From assembly GCA_005408345.1 (NCBI GenBank), contig SEMN01000008.1:2914001-2978000 (forward strand): DNA of 64,000 nt. Reading direction: 5' to 3'. The first letter of the stretch is position 1, and each line of letters starts with the position of its first letter. The translations under genes were made by a program, and so were the position numbers. Shown here piece after piece: positions 1-12,100 of the stretch. The DNA is from Macquaria australasica (Eukaryota; Chordata; Actinopteri; Centrarchiformes; Percichthyidae). Below the pieces are notes generated by a model that worked only from the letters and a program-made list of their open reading frames with translations, had not been told where the DNA came from and searched no databases.

Positions 1-1762
1 CAAGTTGTAAACCCGTGCACATGAGCACGGATGGAAAAAGTGTGGGAAATAAATTGTGACTTCACAGCTAAAAGGTTTGATATCCTAACAGTTCATCAGA
101 GAGTACTTGCAGCTTACTGTAGATCTTACTGAGTGCTTGTCTTATGAAAAAAACATGTGTTTGCTTTGATGTAAAGGAGAACAGGGAACAGACACTGGTT
201 TCACCTTGACCGGTTTAGATAGCAAAGCCTATGTGCGCGTATGTAGTGCCAATTAGAACTAGTCATGTTGGGAGAATTACGCAACAGCCAGGCAGCTCCC
301 ATGAATTATGTAAGTTTTGTTTTTCTCCTGGTTTTCCCTATTACCTATTACAAGGATGGGTAATTCCTGAGGGACAGAGGCAACTCAGAAACTGCTCATG
401 TACACAATAAAAGTAACCTGCATTCACAGATGTGTCAATTTAGAGTTTTATCAAGAACCCAAAGTAGACAGAATTTTTCTACAACAAAAGAGACACAGCT
501 GCACTCTCACATAAAACAGATAAACAAAGAGAGGCACACATAGGATGTTTGTTATTACAGCTTGACCCCAGTTGAAAAGAAGGCAGAGGGAACAGGATCT
601 TGCCCAGTTAAGGGCTGGGGTCACCGGAGCCTTCACAGTCAAACTGTTACTCAGTTGAGAAGGAAGTGCAACTTGCTGCCAAGTTTAACGTACATTTAGA
701 GGATACGTTTGAATACGTGTGGATTTAAGATATCTGTCTCTGAGATTTCTGCTTCTGACCCAATACAAGCTGAACACACAGCATTGGAAAACTACATTTA
801 AAAATTTCAGTTTCAAAATTCATCTGAACTACTTTCTACCAAATAAATAGTTCCAATGAAAACTGTTCACAGTGACAGGGTTACTCTGGATTATATTGAA
901 TCAAGACTGTGATGCATGTAATGATGGACTTTAAAGAGTGTTTTCTTATTTTTATTTTTTGGTTGAAGCAAGACAGGACAGGATCTGTCTGACAGGTTTT
1001 CCTTACTGCACAGGAGTGTCTGCATTTTATAAAAGGCCTACTTTTCAGATGTGAAAACCAACACAGCAGCATGTAATGATGTTTGCCTTCATTCTACCAA
1101 ACTGCTGCCCCAGACATGCTGTCACCTGTGCTGGGTCTTTGTCATGCACACGTCCAAACTTAAACACCCAGAAGATTTCTCTTACCCCAATTAAGGAAAC
1201 CAGGTTTCATTTACATGAAGTTCAAGAAATCAGGCTGAGAGCCAACATAAAGCACTGGCTGATAATTTACAGTTCTTGTAAAGCCTTGTCATAATGACTG
1301 GAAAATTCTGCTTCAGTTTCCAGTTTCCATTTATCTGCATTCAGTAAAAATGAATCCTCTGCAGAGTGTCACACACAAGAACAAGAGGTCAAGTGAAAAG
1401 CTCTCTAAACCCAGCTGTTTGGCTTTGGGCCATTTCCTCCGCCTGTATATACTGGACTTCTAAAAAGCCCACATACACTCGGGCCGATAGGATTCACTAG
1501 ATTCTAATTCAAATAAATATTTAACTGGTTGTTTGAGTCAAAAAGCAGTAAAGCAATGATAAACAACTTAGATACTTGTATTCAGTTCACAAACATGCTA
1601 AAAATACATTATCTGGATGAGAATCTGCCTGCAGGTAAAACATGTACAGTACGTTGCTGTTTCTTTCCACTTTTTATCTCCTTAATCCCACCTCTGTGTT
1701 TAAATCGATCTGTGTCATGCTGGATTATAGTGACTGTAAAAAGCCAACATTTCACACCTCAC
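1..1762 (-). other. ece1: ece1 intron (partial)
   Basis: AT-rich sequence downstream, on the minus strand, of the last visible ece1 exon. I looked for the expected TCLPRWKFC exon and other M13 motifs on the minus strand and found none. No clear repeat was recognised. Confidence 0.7.
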
Positions 1763-1877
1763 CTTCTTGGTTCCGTACATGACCTCGAGGAAGCGCTGCT
1801 CGGCATCCTGGAACCTTTGGTCCAAAATGGACACCATCTTCCTCACCACCTTCATTATCATGTAGTTATTGAGTAGG
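1763..1877 (-). CDS. ece1: ece1 coding exon (residues 370-408), last one in the window
   Basis: Acceptor tttcag and donor gtgagg bound 115 nt. It encodes LLNNYMIMKVVRKMVSILDQ, then RFQDAEQRFLEVMYGTKK, ending in phase 0. In mammals the next residues are the TCLPRW block carrying the dimer-forming cysteine. No such exon is visible in bases 1-1762, so it must lie further left. Confidence 0.92.
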
Positions 1878-4800
1878 CTGAAAAGGAAATATCAAAGTCA
1901 TTGTTTTGTTGCCCTCTTCAACACTGCTTGAATGCTTACCATTTTCAGTAGGAAGATTTATGCATGTATATATTATATAAACACTGTAAATACTTTTACA
2001 GTTTACTTTCTCCTTTCTATTTTATTTATTTTACTGCGTTTACATAGCAACAGGCAACCTTATTAGACACAATAATGGAAAAAACTCTTCAGTGTCTGAC
2101 CTTTTATTTGTGTTAATTATGAGGTCAGAAACTTTCTGGAGGTATTCCTTGGCATAAACAACCACCGGCTCTGACTCGTTGAGCGCCACCGGGGCAAACA
2201 CTTCTTTGAGGTATGGTATCCATTCCACTGCAGGAACCAGAGTCTGCAAAGACACAGATAAAACACACACATAAAAAAACACTGAGACATGTTGCTGAGA
2301 AAAGTCTGAATACAAATATATACAGTTTCTTTATACTCCCACATCCTGGAGATAGATCCATATTTAGATTTTCAAATAATATCGCTTTTCACTTCCTTTG
2401 GTACATTGCAGAAGCAGTCATGATTTGTAGAAAATGATTATCTTAAGTGCTGTATACTGTTGTTGTTTTATTTGGCGTATCAAACCAGGAGACACTTACT
2501 GACAGATCCTTGGCCTCCATCTTATGGTAGATGAGCTCCTCATCTCTCCTCTCATCCTGAGGGACTGTGATGTTGGCCAGGGTGGTTTCAAAGTCCACGA
2601 TCTCCTCCATCAGCGCCTGAGACGTTTCCTCGGAGCCACCCAGGAGAACCCCCAACTCCGTCAGGAAGTTGAGGTATGCCGTCAGATACTGCAAAGTCCA
2701 AGGAAGAGGCAGCACAGTGAGGTTCGGGGCGGTTGGGGAGACAAGGGGTGTGTTTATGTGTGATGAAATTCAATTAGGAAAGTAATCCTAAACTATGCAA
2801 ATATAAGCTGCTATGCAGACAATTTCCCCTGAAGCTGAAATAATTATCGTTTAATATGTCTTGACTTTATTTGCAAACATCTGTAATGAGTCTTTGGGTA
2901 TGTTCATAAGTGAATTCCAAGTAATGTGCTTGCTCATGGTGGGAACTGTTGGGTCTCTGTAAATATAAAGAGTCGGTCTAGACTTGCTCTATTCGAAAAA
3001 GTGCCCTGAGATAACTTTGTTATGATATGGCGCTATATAAATAAAACTGAATTGAATTGAATTGAATTAATGTATTTGTTCTCATTACAGAAAGATCCAG
3101 ATCTTGATTTGATGACCTGACTTGAGCAGTAATATCGTTTACTTTTACCTTCCAACTTTGTATGCGCCTAACAACAGTGAAACCAGTGTAATGCTGTCAA
3201 CGGTACCTTTTCATTTGCTGTTTTGTTGAGGTAGTAATCCCGTGAAGGTAGTCCCAGGCTGGACTGATCCACCTAGAATCAAGAGAAACATCCAATGACT
3301 TCCAGCTCACCCTCCATTTCAACACTCACAAACAATCTACATTCTTGTGTTGCCAGCATGCAGGCTAAAAGCAGAAGCTCACAAAAGATCTTATCAGTGC
3401 CATTTGTCACGGTTTCATGACACCCTACAAAGGGCTGAACTCTCTGGTCGAACTGTCAGCGTGAAACCAAGACCACCGTGATAATGAGTGAATTGTCCCC
3501 AGAACATCAGCAGAGATCAAATCTGTCCCCTTAGGGAAGCCTGCAAAAGCTGCTTGTGTTGGAGGGGATTTGATGTAAGTATTTAAAGGTGAATGCAAGT
3601 TTATTGGGATGTGATCAAAGGCTTCATTGAAGAAGATGTAAATATATGATTTTAGATAAATACATGTAATTGTTCAAACAGATGAGGCCTATAAAACGGC
3701 CTGGCTACAAATCTCCGGTCCTCTCACCTGGATGATGTTACTGTTGGAGTTTTTGGAGTCAGTGCTGACAAACACAGTGAAGAAAGGCGAGGTGCGATAC
3801 TTGGCTGACACCATACGCAGAACTTCCTGGAAGTTTTTCTTGTCCCAGGGTCCGGTCAGGGCCCATCCTCCTATCTGAAACAGGCAGCAGTTTAGGCAGG
3901 CACTCAAGAGACGGCTGGATGCAAGGAAATTAGTTCTTTTGATAAAAACAAAGAAGGATTGAAATGATGTATGTGTTCGATGTTTCAGCGCTTTAGGAAA
4001 TAAGCATACCTGGCTGATTAGCTCCTGCAGTGGCTGTGCTCCTAATTCCTCAATCTTTGCCTCATTCATGCAGGCCTGATAATATCGCTGGGCCTTTTCC
4101 TCAGCCTTGCTCAGACCTTTCATCGTTGTATTTTCTGCCCAATGAAGATATTAAGTTACATGAATGAAAAACAAGCCGGTTTGCCCAGCGCTGGAAAATG
4201 AGCTGGAAAAAGACACAATACACCATTGCCTGGGGTAAAGGCAGCTGAGGACACTGAATTACTCAAAGGACCCTTACCTAATAAATGCTTCATTACAAGC
4301 ATGTTGTGCTCCCAGAGGTTGCTGAAAGGTCCCCAGCGGGACTTGCCCTCAGGGAGGGGGTTGTTCTTCACCCAGCCCCCACAGGCAAAGTTGTAGAAGT
4401 CATGGCACGGGTCTACAGACCGGTCCAGGGCTTCCATGACCGCACTGGCCACAGTAATGCATGGCTCTGTTAGGCACAAGCCCGGGTGAGCTGCAGGAGA
4501 AAAGATTTTTTTTTAATCAAAGTTTAATTCATAGATAGTTCACGATAAAACCCTCTGCTTTATCAACCCTGTAATGTGGGAAACACTTTCTCCTGGTAAA
4601 AAAACAAAAACATTTTTGAGGGTCACAGTGGATAATCTGAAAATATTTCATGGTAGGACATCCAAATATGAATGTGGGTCTTCAGACCATCTGGAAAATA
4701 TTATTTCATAAGATTTCATTGCAGAGCACAACTCCAGGGAACGACTCACCTCTAATACTCGACTTACAGTGAAGACTTTCACCATCTGTCCATATAAGGT

Positions 4801-7800
4801 ATAAAACAAAGACGGAGCCAAAGTTACGAGCAGTGATGAGGTTAGTACCCCGAGGAGAATTTTATCCTTGTTCCTTTTATTATTTCAAAGTGTCATCTGA
4901 CATACGGTTCTGAATGGGAGGAAGTGGCATTAAGTTTCCCATGGTAAATTTGAGGAAACCATCACAGATGAGACGCCGCCTGGATGCGATGCTAAATCCA
5001 CAAGTCCTTTTTCCATAATGAACAGCCTCAAGGGAGAGATTTAGAGTTGTTTGTAGGCAGCTTAGATGACAGCTTTGGTTTGAAAAAAATCAAACCACAT
5101 TTACCGTATTAAACAGCACAGCTCTGTAGTTTTTAAGTGGGATAGACAGACAAAGAGATACATACATTCAGTATACAAAGGTTGCACTTAACAGTCTCTG
5201 GGGGTTTACAGATCCTTTTCTTGCCTGGACACTTTATTATTTCCCTCTTATACACGATTGGTACTAGCCAAAAAAATGATTCTCAAAGACTGGAAAACAA
5301 CAAATCCACCTTCTTTCTACAGAAGGCCACAAGAATTGATTTCTGTTTTTTTTAAAACGTGTTAATAGTGTGAATCATCAGTCTACGTGAGAAAAATCCT
5401 GCAATATCTTGAGACAAGATGTATGTGGATTTGTTTTGCATTCAGTAGCTTTATAGACACAAACCTAGCTTTACAAAGGTAGAGCCCATTTAAGGAATAG
5501 TTTGACATTACGCTTATTCACTTTCTTGCCAAGGGTTAGATGAGAAGATTGATACCACTCTCCTGTCTGTACGGTGAAAGTGTAGCTGGACCTAGCAGCT
5601 GGTTAGCTTAGCTTAGCATAAAGACTGTAAACAGGGGGAAACAGCTAGCCTGCCTCTGTCCAAAGGTAACAAAATCCAGTAACAAAAACTGCCTAATTTG
5701 CCTATTTCTTGACCAAGATGGATTAAACAATTGAGATATAACATGTTTATTTGTGAGCTTCAGAGGTGCTGGTATGTGGATTTTGTTACCTTTGTTTGTT
5801 TCCAACTGTTTCTAGTATTTATTCCAAGCTAAGCTAACAAGCTGCTGGCAGTAGCTTCATATTTAATGGGCAGACATGAGAGTGATATCGATCTTCTTAT
5901 CTAACTCAGGCGTATTTCCCTAAAATGCAGAACTATTCCTTTAAGCCTTTCTCCTTTTTTTGTGTGTGTGTTTTTATTTTAAATTATTCTTCTTTTAGGA
6001 AAGGTTGCTTTGTTCTTTTGATTTAATGATATATTAAAAAACTTCAGAATAAAAAGGATATAACAAACTTTTAGTTTTCATCTGAAGTCCACAGGTCAGA
6101 CTACTTCACAGAGACCGCAGGTGCTTCTTTTCAGCGTATTTCCCCGGAGCACTGAGTTTAAAAAGAACTTTGAACTCACTCTGTTTGTAGAAGACCCCAG
6201 TCGTGATGAGAGATATGAACAGGCCCACAGACACGACACACAGTAAATACAGCAGCCTCCTCTCTCTCTGTGTCCTGTCTGGCCAACATGTGGGACCACG
6301 GCCGTGCAGAAGAGTCACCTGTACACACACACACACACAATTAAACCTTTAAGTGCTTCATTTAATTAAATTAGTCAAATATGATACTTTTGAAGAGGTT
6401 TAAAATGGTTAAAAGGAATAAAATGACTTTCAAATCAGCTTTAAAAACACACACTCATGTTACCTTGTTGAACTAATACAGTTTGCAAAATGTTGTCTAT
6501 AGTCAAACAGCGTCCCAGGGATTTGATGACTGGTTTGGTATCAATGCACAATGGCTTCTCTATTACAGCGCTTTCAACACTCCTACACAGAAAAGGTTAA
6601 GCATTCTTCTATTGTTCCCTCACTTCTAGATTAACATGCGCTCATAAAGGATATTTTTGTTTTGCCCCAGATTGGGGAGAAACACAATAATCCTTTTGAA
6701 CCACATCTGCTGCTTTTGTGGTTCTCCTGTAAATGTCAACCAAGGACAACAGACAGACAAGTGGCCAGTTATTATTACAGATATTTAGCTTCTAATAAAA
6801 TGCTACAAAGCTTCCCAGAAAATCAACTTGAAAGAATTTATAAGTTAGAGGAAAGTGCATACTTTGTGGTGAGTGATTGAACATTTTTTAAAATCAATGA
6901 TTGATGCAGTGGATCTTAAACCAGCACACCCTGCTCCTGCACTTCTTTCTACTGAATGTTGCTTTAGCTAAGGCCGCCAGGGGAATTTATTTCCTACAGG
7001 AATGATCCCAAGGGCCACTCGCAAATCTTTCACAGGGCACGTTTAGGACTCTGGCCAGTCTTTGAGTATCCCCGCTGTAAATGAATGCCAGATCTGGGAT
7101 CTCACATATATCCTGTGAAAGTCAATTACCCCTGAAGTGTATATATGCGGATCCGATTTACTGCTATTAGCTTAGATGAGAGTTCAACAGTCAAACTTAA
7201 TGTGACCCAATCAAATGCCAAAGCCACAGTGGCTTCTTAATCCCAGGAGCTCAGCACGTTGGGTTGGTTTGGACCTAAACTGTGTTTCTGAGTATAACTG
7301 AGCGAATCCCACTGCCAAGCCTGTGCACTTTCCATCTGCAGTTTATCACAGTCTCTCGAAAAACACATTTTATTACCCTGGAAACCACGACAAAATGATG
7401 ATGGCAGAATTATGTCAAAGTCTTGAATTCAAGCCCTCTGTTTGAGCTCTTCAGATACTCTTCTGGTCAAATAAATTACGTGAGGAATGGCTGCACTGAA
7501 GGATCTCAGCTCTGCTTAAAACCACTAATAAAGATTTTAAAAATTGCCCAAAGCAAACTGTTTTGTCAGAAGTTACTTAGACAATATGCTAAGTGACTAC
7601 AACATACATAGGACCATGCCAAAAATAGGCTGCACATATGCATTGTGAAAAATACCTACTCTAGGATGAACCACACAACAGGATTGTTAATGTGTGTGCA
7701 GACACGTACAGTACGCTGTGTAACACAGAGATTCAGGACGAAATGTTCTTTATCCATTTACGAAATTCTCTGCAATCTCAGGTTTATCAGCCAGACTAGT

Positions 7801-9132
7801 CAGTTAGACTGTATCCTCATAAACAAATATAACTGGATTTAAGATTTAAAGGATTAAATTAGCGTGTCTGTTGTGTGTGATGACAGCTTTGTTTGACTAA
7901 ATTCTCTTGTTGTTATACATGTAATTTGCTATCAGGTCTCTTGTGTAAAAGAGATCTTGATCTCAATGGGAGTTTCTGACTAAATAAAGCTTAACTGACT
8001 AAGATTATTAAGGTTTTACAGTAAGACAACTCCTAACTTCAACAGTTAGACATGTTGGTCTTAGTTCAGAATCAGCCATTGTTTTGTTATAAGAAATGTC
8101 AAAGTTTTTAAATAGTGAATTGTGCATCTTGGGCAACAACATGCAGATCTGCTGAAACGAGAGTTGGACTCGTTACTCTGATTCTGCAGAAAAATCACAG
8201 CATGAGGCTAATTTTCAGGTCCATAAACTGTGGATCAATTGGACAATAAAGATCCATGTAAATTATATGGACAAAAGTATAAAAGATGGTTCAGTAGCAT
8301 CAATATAATGGTTCAAACTAAAATAACTACATCACAATGTAACAATGTGGTTTTATGCCATATAAAAGTCTGGAGAACACTCATCATCATCCCATACTTT
8401 ATTTTTTCATCCATCTGTTACCCCAGCTAGCATGATTTAATTACTGTTTATATATTAGCAATAAAGCAAATATACTACAGTCGTTAAGCTTCTTCCCATA
8501 TTTCAAGCCTCACAGCGCAGCATGAAGCATCTGTTTAGCAGGTTGGCCTCTGTAACATATTACGGAGGCTTTCTGAAATTCAGGCCTCCAAAGAAACGAG
8601 AAAAGACTTAATATTATATCACAAGCATTAGTCAACAGATCACATCCCACAAGGTATGGACAGACATTAAACCAGGTAGTATCTGACATACAAGGTTTCA
8701 ACAAACCATTCAGATCATTATGAGATTGGGCTAACGCATGTTTTGAACTAATACTGCCAAAGGATTTTCACATTTTTACTTGAACTGGTTCCTCATGGGT
8801 TGAGATTTGTGCCTCCATGACCCAGTTAAAACTTTTAAAACAACACTCATGATAACACAAAATCAGTGTACGTTCATCTGCAATCAAAGCCAAGTTTTCA
8901 TTTTTCTAAAGAGGAAAGATTTTTACATGTCAGCAGGGTTATTTTCCATGAAGGCCTATACATGTTATATAATGTACTGTATAATAATAGCGTACTGGCA
9001 GTGACCCATTCGTTTATTTTTAGCACAGGGTGTTTGCATGTTTACCTGCATGGGTGATGATGGGTAGACGTCGTCACTGGTGGAGTCCACCAGGTCCTCC
9101 TCATCCAGCGTGGCTCTCTTATACGTTGACAT
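1763..9132 (-). CDS. ece1: Endothelin-converting enzyme 1, N-terminal half (9 exons, gene continues off the left edge)
   Basis: ECE1 is a type II membrane zinc metalloprotease (M13, neprilysin family) that cuts big endothelin to active endothelin. Coding exons on the minus strand, 5' to 3': 9132-9046, 6318-6180, 4490-4278, 4134-4010, 3874-3728, 3272-3207, 2688-2500, 2243-2101, 1877-1763. All have AG/GT borders and the phases add up to 1224 nt, or 408 codons. Seen: tail starting MSTYKRATLDEEDLVD, one hydrophobic span at about residues 51-71, the family signature DPCHDFYNFACGGW, SRWGPFSNLWEHN, GPWDKKNF, LPSRDYYLNKT and RRDEELIYHK, plus several N-x-S/T sequons on the lumenal side. Mammalian ECE-1c is about 754 residues, so roughly 54% is here. 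The HExxH zinc site and C-terminus are outside the window. ECE2 is the nearest alternative, but the tail sequence and the alpl neighbour favour ECE1. Confidence 0.95.
2101..2243 (-). CDS. ece1: ece1 coding exon (residues 323-369)
   Basis: Acceptor tttgcag and donor gtcaga bound 143 nt. It encodes TLVPAVEWIPYLKEVFAPVA, then NESEPVVVYAKEYLQKVSDL. The codon split with the next exon reads AG|C, a serine. Confidence 0.92.
2500..2688 (-). CDS. ece1: ece1 coding exon (residues 260-322)
   Basis: Acceptor tttgcag and donor gtaagt bound 189 nt, 63 codons in phase 0. It encodes YLTAYLNFLTELGVLLGG, then VDFETTLANITVPQDERRDE and ELIYHKMEAKDLS. The RRDEELIYHK block is conserved in ECE1, and NIT is a sequon. 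Confidence 0.94.
2926..3069 (+). mobile_element. L2-type LINE 3' tail in an ece1 intron
   Basis: The segment from gtgcttgctcatggtggga to the gaattgaattgaatt tail matches the 3' ends of the L2 copies at 39454-42675 (minus) and 43171-44005 (plus). It includes the stretch agtgccctgagataactttg and the ggcgctatataaataaaa end. Only about 145 bp remain, a 5'-truncated insertion. Confidence 0.85.
3207..3272 (-). CDS. ece1: ece1 coding exon (residues 238-259)
   Basis: A 66-nt exon between acceptor ttctag and donor gtaccg. It encodes VDQSSLGLPSRDYYLNKTAN and EK. The LPSRDYYLN motif is diagnostic for neprilysin-family proteases, and NKT is a sequon. Confidence 0.92.
3728..3874 (-). CDS. ece1: ece1 coding exon (residues 189-237)
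   Basis: Acceptor tttcag and donor gtgaga bound 147 nt, 49 codons in phase 0. The exon encodes IGGWALTGPWDKKNFQEVLR and ends TDSKNSNSNIIQ, the conserved ECE segment just before VDQS. Confidence 0.94.
4010..4134 (-). CDS. ece1: ece1 coding exon (residues 147-188)
   Basis: Acceptor gggcag and donor gtatgc bound 125 nt. The exon encodes ENTTMKGLSKAEEKAQRYYQ and then ACMNEAKIEELGAQPLQELI. The YYQACMNE and IEELGAQPL segments are typical of M13 proteases, and NTT is a sequon. Confidence 0.93.
4278..4490 (-). CDS. ece1: ece1 coding exon: start of ectodomain with the DPCHDFYNFACGGW signature
   Basis: Acceptor ctgcag and donor gtaagg bound 213 nt. The exon encodes CLTEPCITVASAVM, the M13 signature VDPCHDFYNFACGGWVKNNP and SRWGPFSNLWEHN, ending in KHLL. 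The cysteines fit those used for conserved disulfides in the neprilysin fold. It is the strongest single piece of evidence for the family. Confidence 0.95.
5489..5944. mobile_element. Terminal-inverted-repeat MITE in an ece1 intron, TTAA-flanked
   Basis: The left end tttaaggaatagtttgac pairs with the right end aactattcctttaag as an inverted repeat of about 12-14 bp. TTAA lies at or beside both borders, which suggests but does not prove piggyBac-type target use. The body contains the widespread teleost segment with repeated gcttagcttagcataaagac. No reading frame for a transposase is present, so it is non-autonomous. A decayed partial copy appears at about 62537-62640. Confidence 0.7.
6180..6318 (-). 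CDS. ece1: ece1 coding exon: transmembrane anchor (residues 30-75)
   Basis: Acceptor gtacag and donor gtgagt bound 139 nt (phase 0 in, phase 1 out). The exon encodes a basic segment, RTQRERR, followed by a hydrophobic stretch (LLYLLCVVSVGLFISLITTG) and FYKQ. Positive charges before a single uncleaved hydrophobic helix fit the type II topology of the family. The next exon supplies the last two bases of a Thr codon. Confidence 0.92.
7862..8000 (+). repeat. Probable LINE-type 3' tail in an ece1 intron
   Basis: The run with ctcttgtgtaaaagagatct, then gatctcaatgggagtttctg and an ataaagctta end, resembles a common teleost retroelement tail (aagagatttt.aatctcaatggga...aataaagg). Identified by recall only; the boundaries are approximate. 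Confidence 0.45.
9046..9132 (-). CDS. ece1: ece1 coding exon: cytoplasmic tail start (residues 1-29)
   Basis: Acceptor tttcag lies directly before ATG, and the donor is gtaaac. The exon encodes MSTYKRATLDEEDLVDSTSD and then a short acidic and proline-containing stretch ending in MQ, 29 codons in phase 0. This is the well-conserved common tail of ECE1 isoforms. An isoform spliced from the distal first exon starts at this ATG, because no in-frame ATG is seen upstream in that exon. Confidence 0.93.
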
Positions 9133-9174
9133 CTGAAAAGTCAAATGCAGAAAAGACTCTCTCAGTGCTTCCAT
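9133..9174 (-). CDS. ece1: ece1 alternative N-terminus, ECE-1d-like (14 codons)
   Basis: The open frame of the MSTYKR exon continues upstream through its own acceptor site to an ATG at 9174-9172. It encodes MEALRESFLHLTFQ directly ahead of MSTYKR. From memory, the human ECE-1d isoform begins MEALRESVLHLALQ, so most positions match. A conserved peptide in sequence that is intronic for other transcripts argues for a second promoter just upstream, with first exon and tail exon contiguous in this isoform. The match is from recall and was not aligned. Minus-strand transcript data starting between about 9175 and 9400 would settle it. Confidence 0.7.
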
Positions 9175-12100
9175 GTTCCTTCCAGCCCCTCTCCTCTCCC
9201 ACTCATGTGTGTGTGTGTGTGACGTCTATTCCTCAGCAGTCTCTGAGGCTTCAGGGTAGGGTTTCCCTCTAAAATCCATGTGGAGGAATCTGGTTTGTCT
9301 GGTTGGAGCTCTTCCACTCAAACACTGAGTTGACTCTCAAATAGTGTCAGTCCTCTCCTTTCAAAAGCACTTCTCTGCTCCCTTCAACCCCAACAACACC
9401 TCTCACAGCCCCCATGGCGTCTGGCAGATACCTCCGGGGGCAAACGTCACAACACAACAACAAAAACCTCCTCCTGAAAGTCCTTGTAATATCTCCTTGT
9501 GGGTCCTCTCTTCCTCTTTTACCAGTTATGTGCCTCTTCCTGGGCAGACTTTTTTTCTGGAATTCCTCCTCAGCCCAGTCTTAGCAAACACGGCACGAGA
9601 GAAGACGGAACTAGTGTAAAACAGGAAGGAGCACTGACTTGAGCGACTTGCAGGACTCTGAGTGTGTGTAAGTGATTGTGTGCGCGTGTGTGTGAGAGTA
9701 CACTGCCCAATGTGGTTTCACTTAGATTTGGGGAGGGAACCTCACAGTTGTAGTTCACACCCAGTGTCTTTTCAATAGGACATGAGGCTCTCGGGGGAGG
9801 GGCCCGGACAAAATATCCTCCTCCGACAACATGCTTGTAGTTGCCGCCCGTGCTAACAGTTACCTGATAGGCATCACAGTCACTTCCTCTCCAGTTTAAC
9901 CCCTCACCCACAAGCCCACTAACACAAACTCTGCAATTCAAATAGTTTACTTTTCATTAAGGTATTTAAAACCTGTATGACAAAAAAAAAAAAATCAGGC
10001 CTCGGGTTTAAAAAGAAAGCAAACAGGGTTCCTCAAAGTTACTTTGAGTAAATGATTGTTCTTGCAATTTAACAGTTATTTATCACTTATAAGTAAGTCC
10101 ATAGTTGCTGTCGCTTTGACCAAAAACCTCACAGGCTTCAATTATTAGATGGAATAATATTCTGTAATACGCTATCATATTTGACACCTTCAGATTTCTA
10201 ATCAAATGCATTGTGTAAAATATTTTTTCTATGTATTTTTTATATTTTTTTTAGGGACTAACATTAGTCAACAACTTGATCTAAGTTATTCATGTTTTCT
10301 GATGCTGTTGAAGGTTTGCTCACATCAGTAATGTTTGGAAACAGATAAAATATTATATTTTGATTGCATGATCAGCTGATGAATACAGAATTCTAATTTT
10401 TCATCTATATGTCAGCCTTCAATAGTAAATAACATACATGTAATTTATATGGTCAAACAAATGACTGATTTTGCTTCAAACTAATCAAATGTTAATTTCA
10501 CAATAGCAAACAAAGGTCCTGCAGCTGAAACACGAGGCACTACAGAAGCATGTTTACATATGATTTTCTTACACCACAGTATCAGCACTTTAAAGAGGGC
10601 AATGATTAACCTCAGCTGTCTGTCAGCTCACTCCAGACTGATCGCTCAACACAATGCAATGCACTGCAGAGGTAACTCTGAAAAGAGAGAATCCTCACTA
10701 TATTTTTCACAACTGAAATGTGATGGACATCAGATGTGTAGCCAGACTCTAGAAGTGCAGCTGAATGCTGCCTCTGTTGTTCTCTCAGTATAATCAGACT
10801 AACCAGTGACTAAACATAACTGCTTACTTGATGAAGACTGATGTGATTTTCTTGTAAACATAACCAGGGGGCAATCCAGCAGATCCATGCTTTATTTTAT
10901 TTCCCATTCGTTTCATGTAAACATGCCACAGAGGAAAAACCATGTTCCCACCACAAGCATTCCAGAGAATTCCAGGCAAACCAAGAGCACAGATTCCTGT
11001 TAAATCTTGTTTTCTATCAGACAAGATGCCGCAAAACAACCCAGCAACACCAGGAGGAGGGAACTGCTGTTAGCTTTATCTTAACTCTAACACAGCAACA
11101 ACATACACAATCATACAAACGTCCAAACCCTTCCTGTGCTGGTGTGTTTTTAAACTCTGTTAAACCCGGCCAGCCAAGTCACATTATCGGCTTATAAAAG
11201 GACTGCTGGGACAAAAGATGGTGGACTAAAGTGATGAGAGATGCAGAGGGACACACAGGGAGGGAGGGAGAAGTAAGAGCCCACCAATTGTTTTCTAGGA
11301 CACTTTCAATTACACAAATGGCTTCAAATGACCTATAGCTGAAAGCCAAAAGGGCCTAATGGGGATATTGATGTTTGCCTTATTCTCTCTCTCTACACAC
11401 ACACACACACTGCATTTGCTCTCCATCAATATTTTACCAACAACTCATGACAGGATTACAGCTGTTCCATTTAACAAAACAAGGGACGCTTACTGAATTA
11501 CTCGAACTGAATTGTACCTCACAAAAGTAAAATACCCCTGATCTAATCATGTGGTCTGCTTCGGGCACAATGTGGAGCAACAAATAGCTTAGCGGTATCC
11601 ACTGGCACAGGCCGTGTTGTTGTCTTACACTCACATTCCTCAGAACACTTTTGGTGTTTTTGAACACTTTCCTGGCATTGGGGTCTGTGCAGATGTGCTT
11701 GCACACGTTGCCACACAGACTGACCCCTCTGGGCCAAAACCCTGCTTAGTGACAACCCTGCCTTCCCTTTCCTGTCAATGATATTTGGTGACTAATATCA
11801 GCCGTTTCTTAGGAAATATGCCTATGAAGTTCTGGACCTGATGCGATAACCGCCTCTATATCCTGAATAACATACAAACACTTAAAATCTGAGGTCATCT
11901 GCATGCCGTAACTTGCTGAGGGAAGAGGGAGAGGGAAAGCTGTGGATGAATAACATCTGTAAAAAATGTAACCTACTGAGGAGTTCCTGTTGATGCCCCT
12001 GGAAGTCCTTCTGGAAGTCACGTTAAAGTGGCAACTGGGAGCCATTTGAGAATACAAAATGATGCAGGTCTCTTAATAATAGTCTGTGGTCAAGGTCAGT

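Noticed and set aside
451..1294. Several open frames of 60-70 codons on both strands near the left edge
   Set aside because: No recognisable protein, no splice-site support and none of the M13 motifs expected for the next ece1 exons. They are the length expected by chance.
1529..1876. 115-codon plus-strand frame
   Set aside because: Its second half is the antisense of the ece1 exon at 1763-1877, so the open frame is a shadow of coding sequence.
2101..2103. Loss of the ECE-1 dimer cysteine at the exon junction near residue 370 (Ser here)
   Set aside because: By position, the dimer-forming cysteine known from rat ECE-1 (Cys412) falls in the next exon (TCLPRW), which is outside the window, so nothing can be said about it.
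8965..9174. Reading the ece1 tail exon on through its donor as QVNMQTP
   Set aside because: The readthrough happens to resemble the mammalian continuation, but the donor gtaaac after MQ and the in-phase anchor exon at 6180-6318 give a full ECE1 protein. The readthrough has no membrane anchor.
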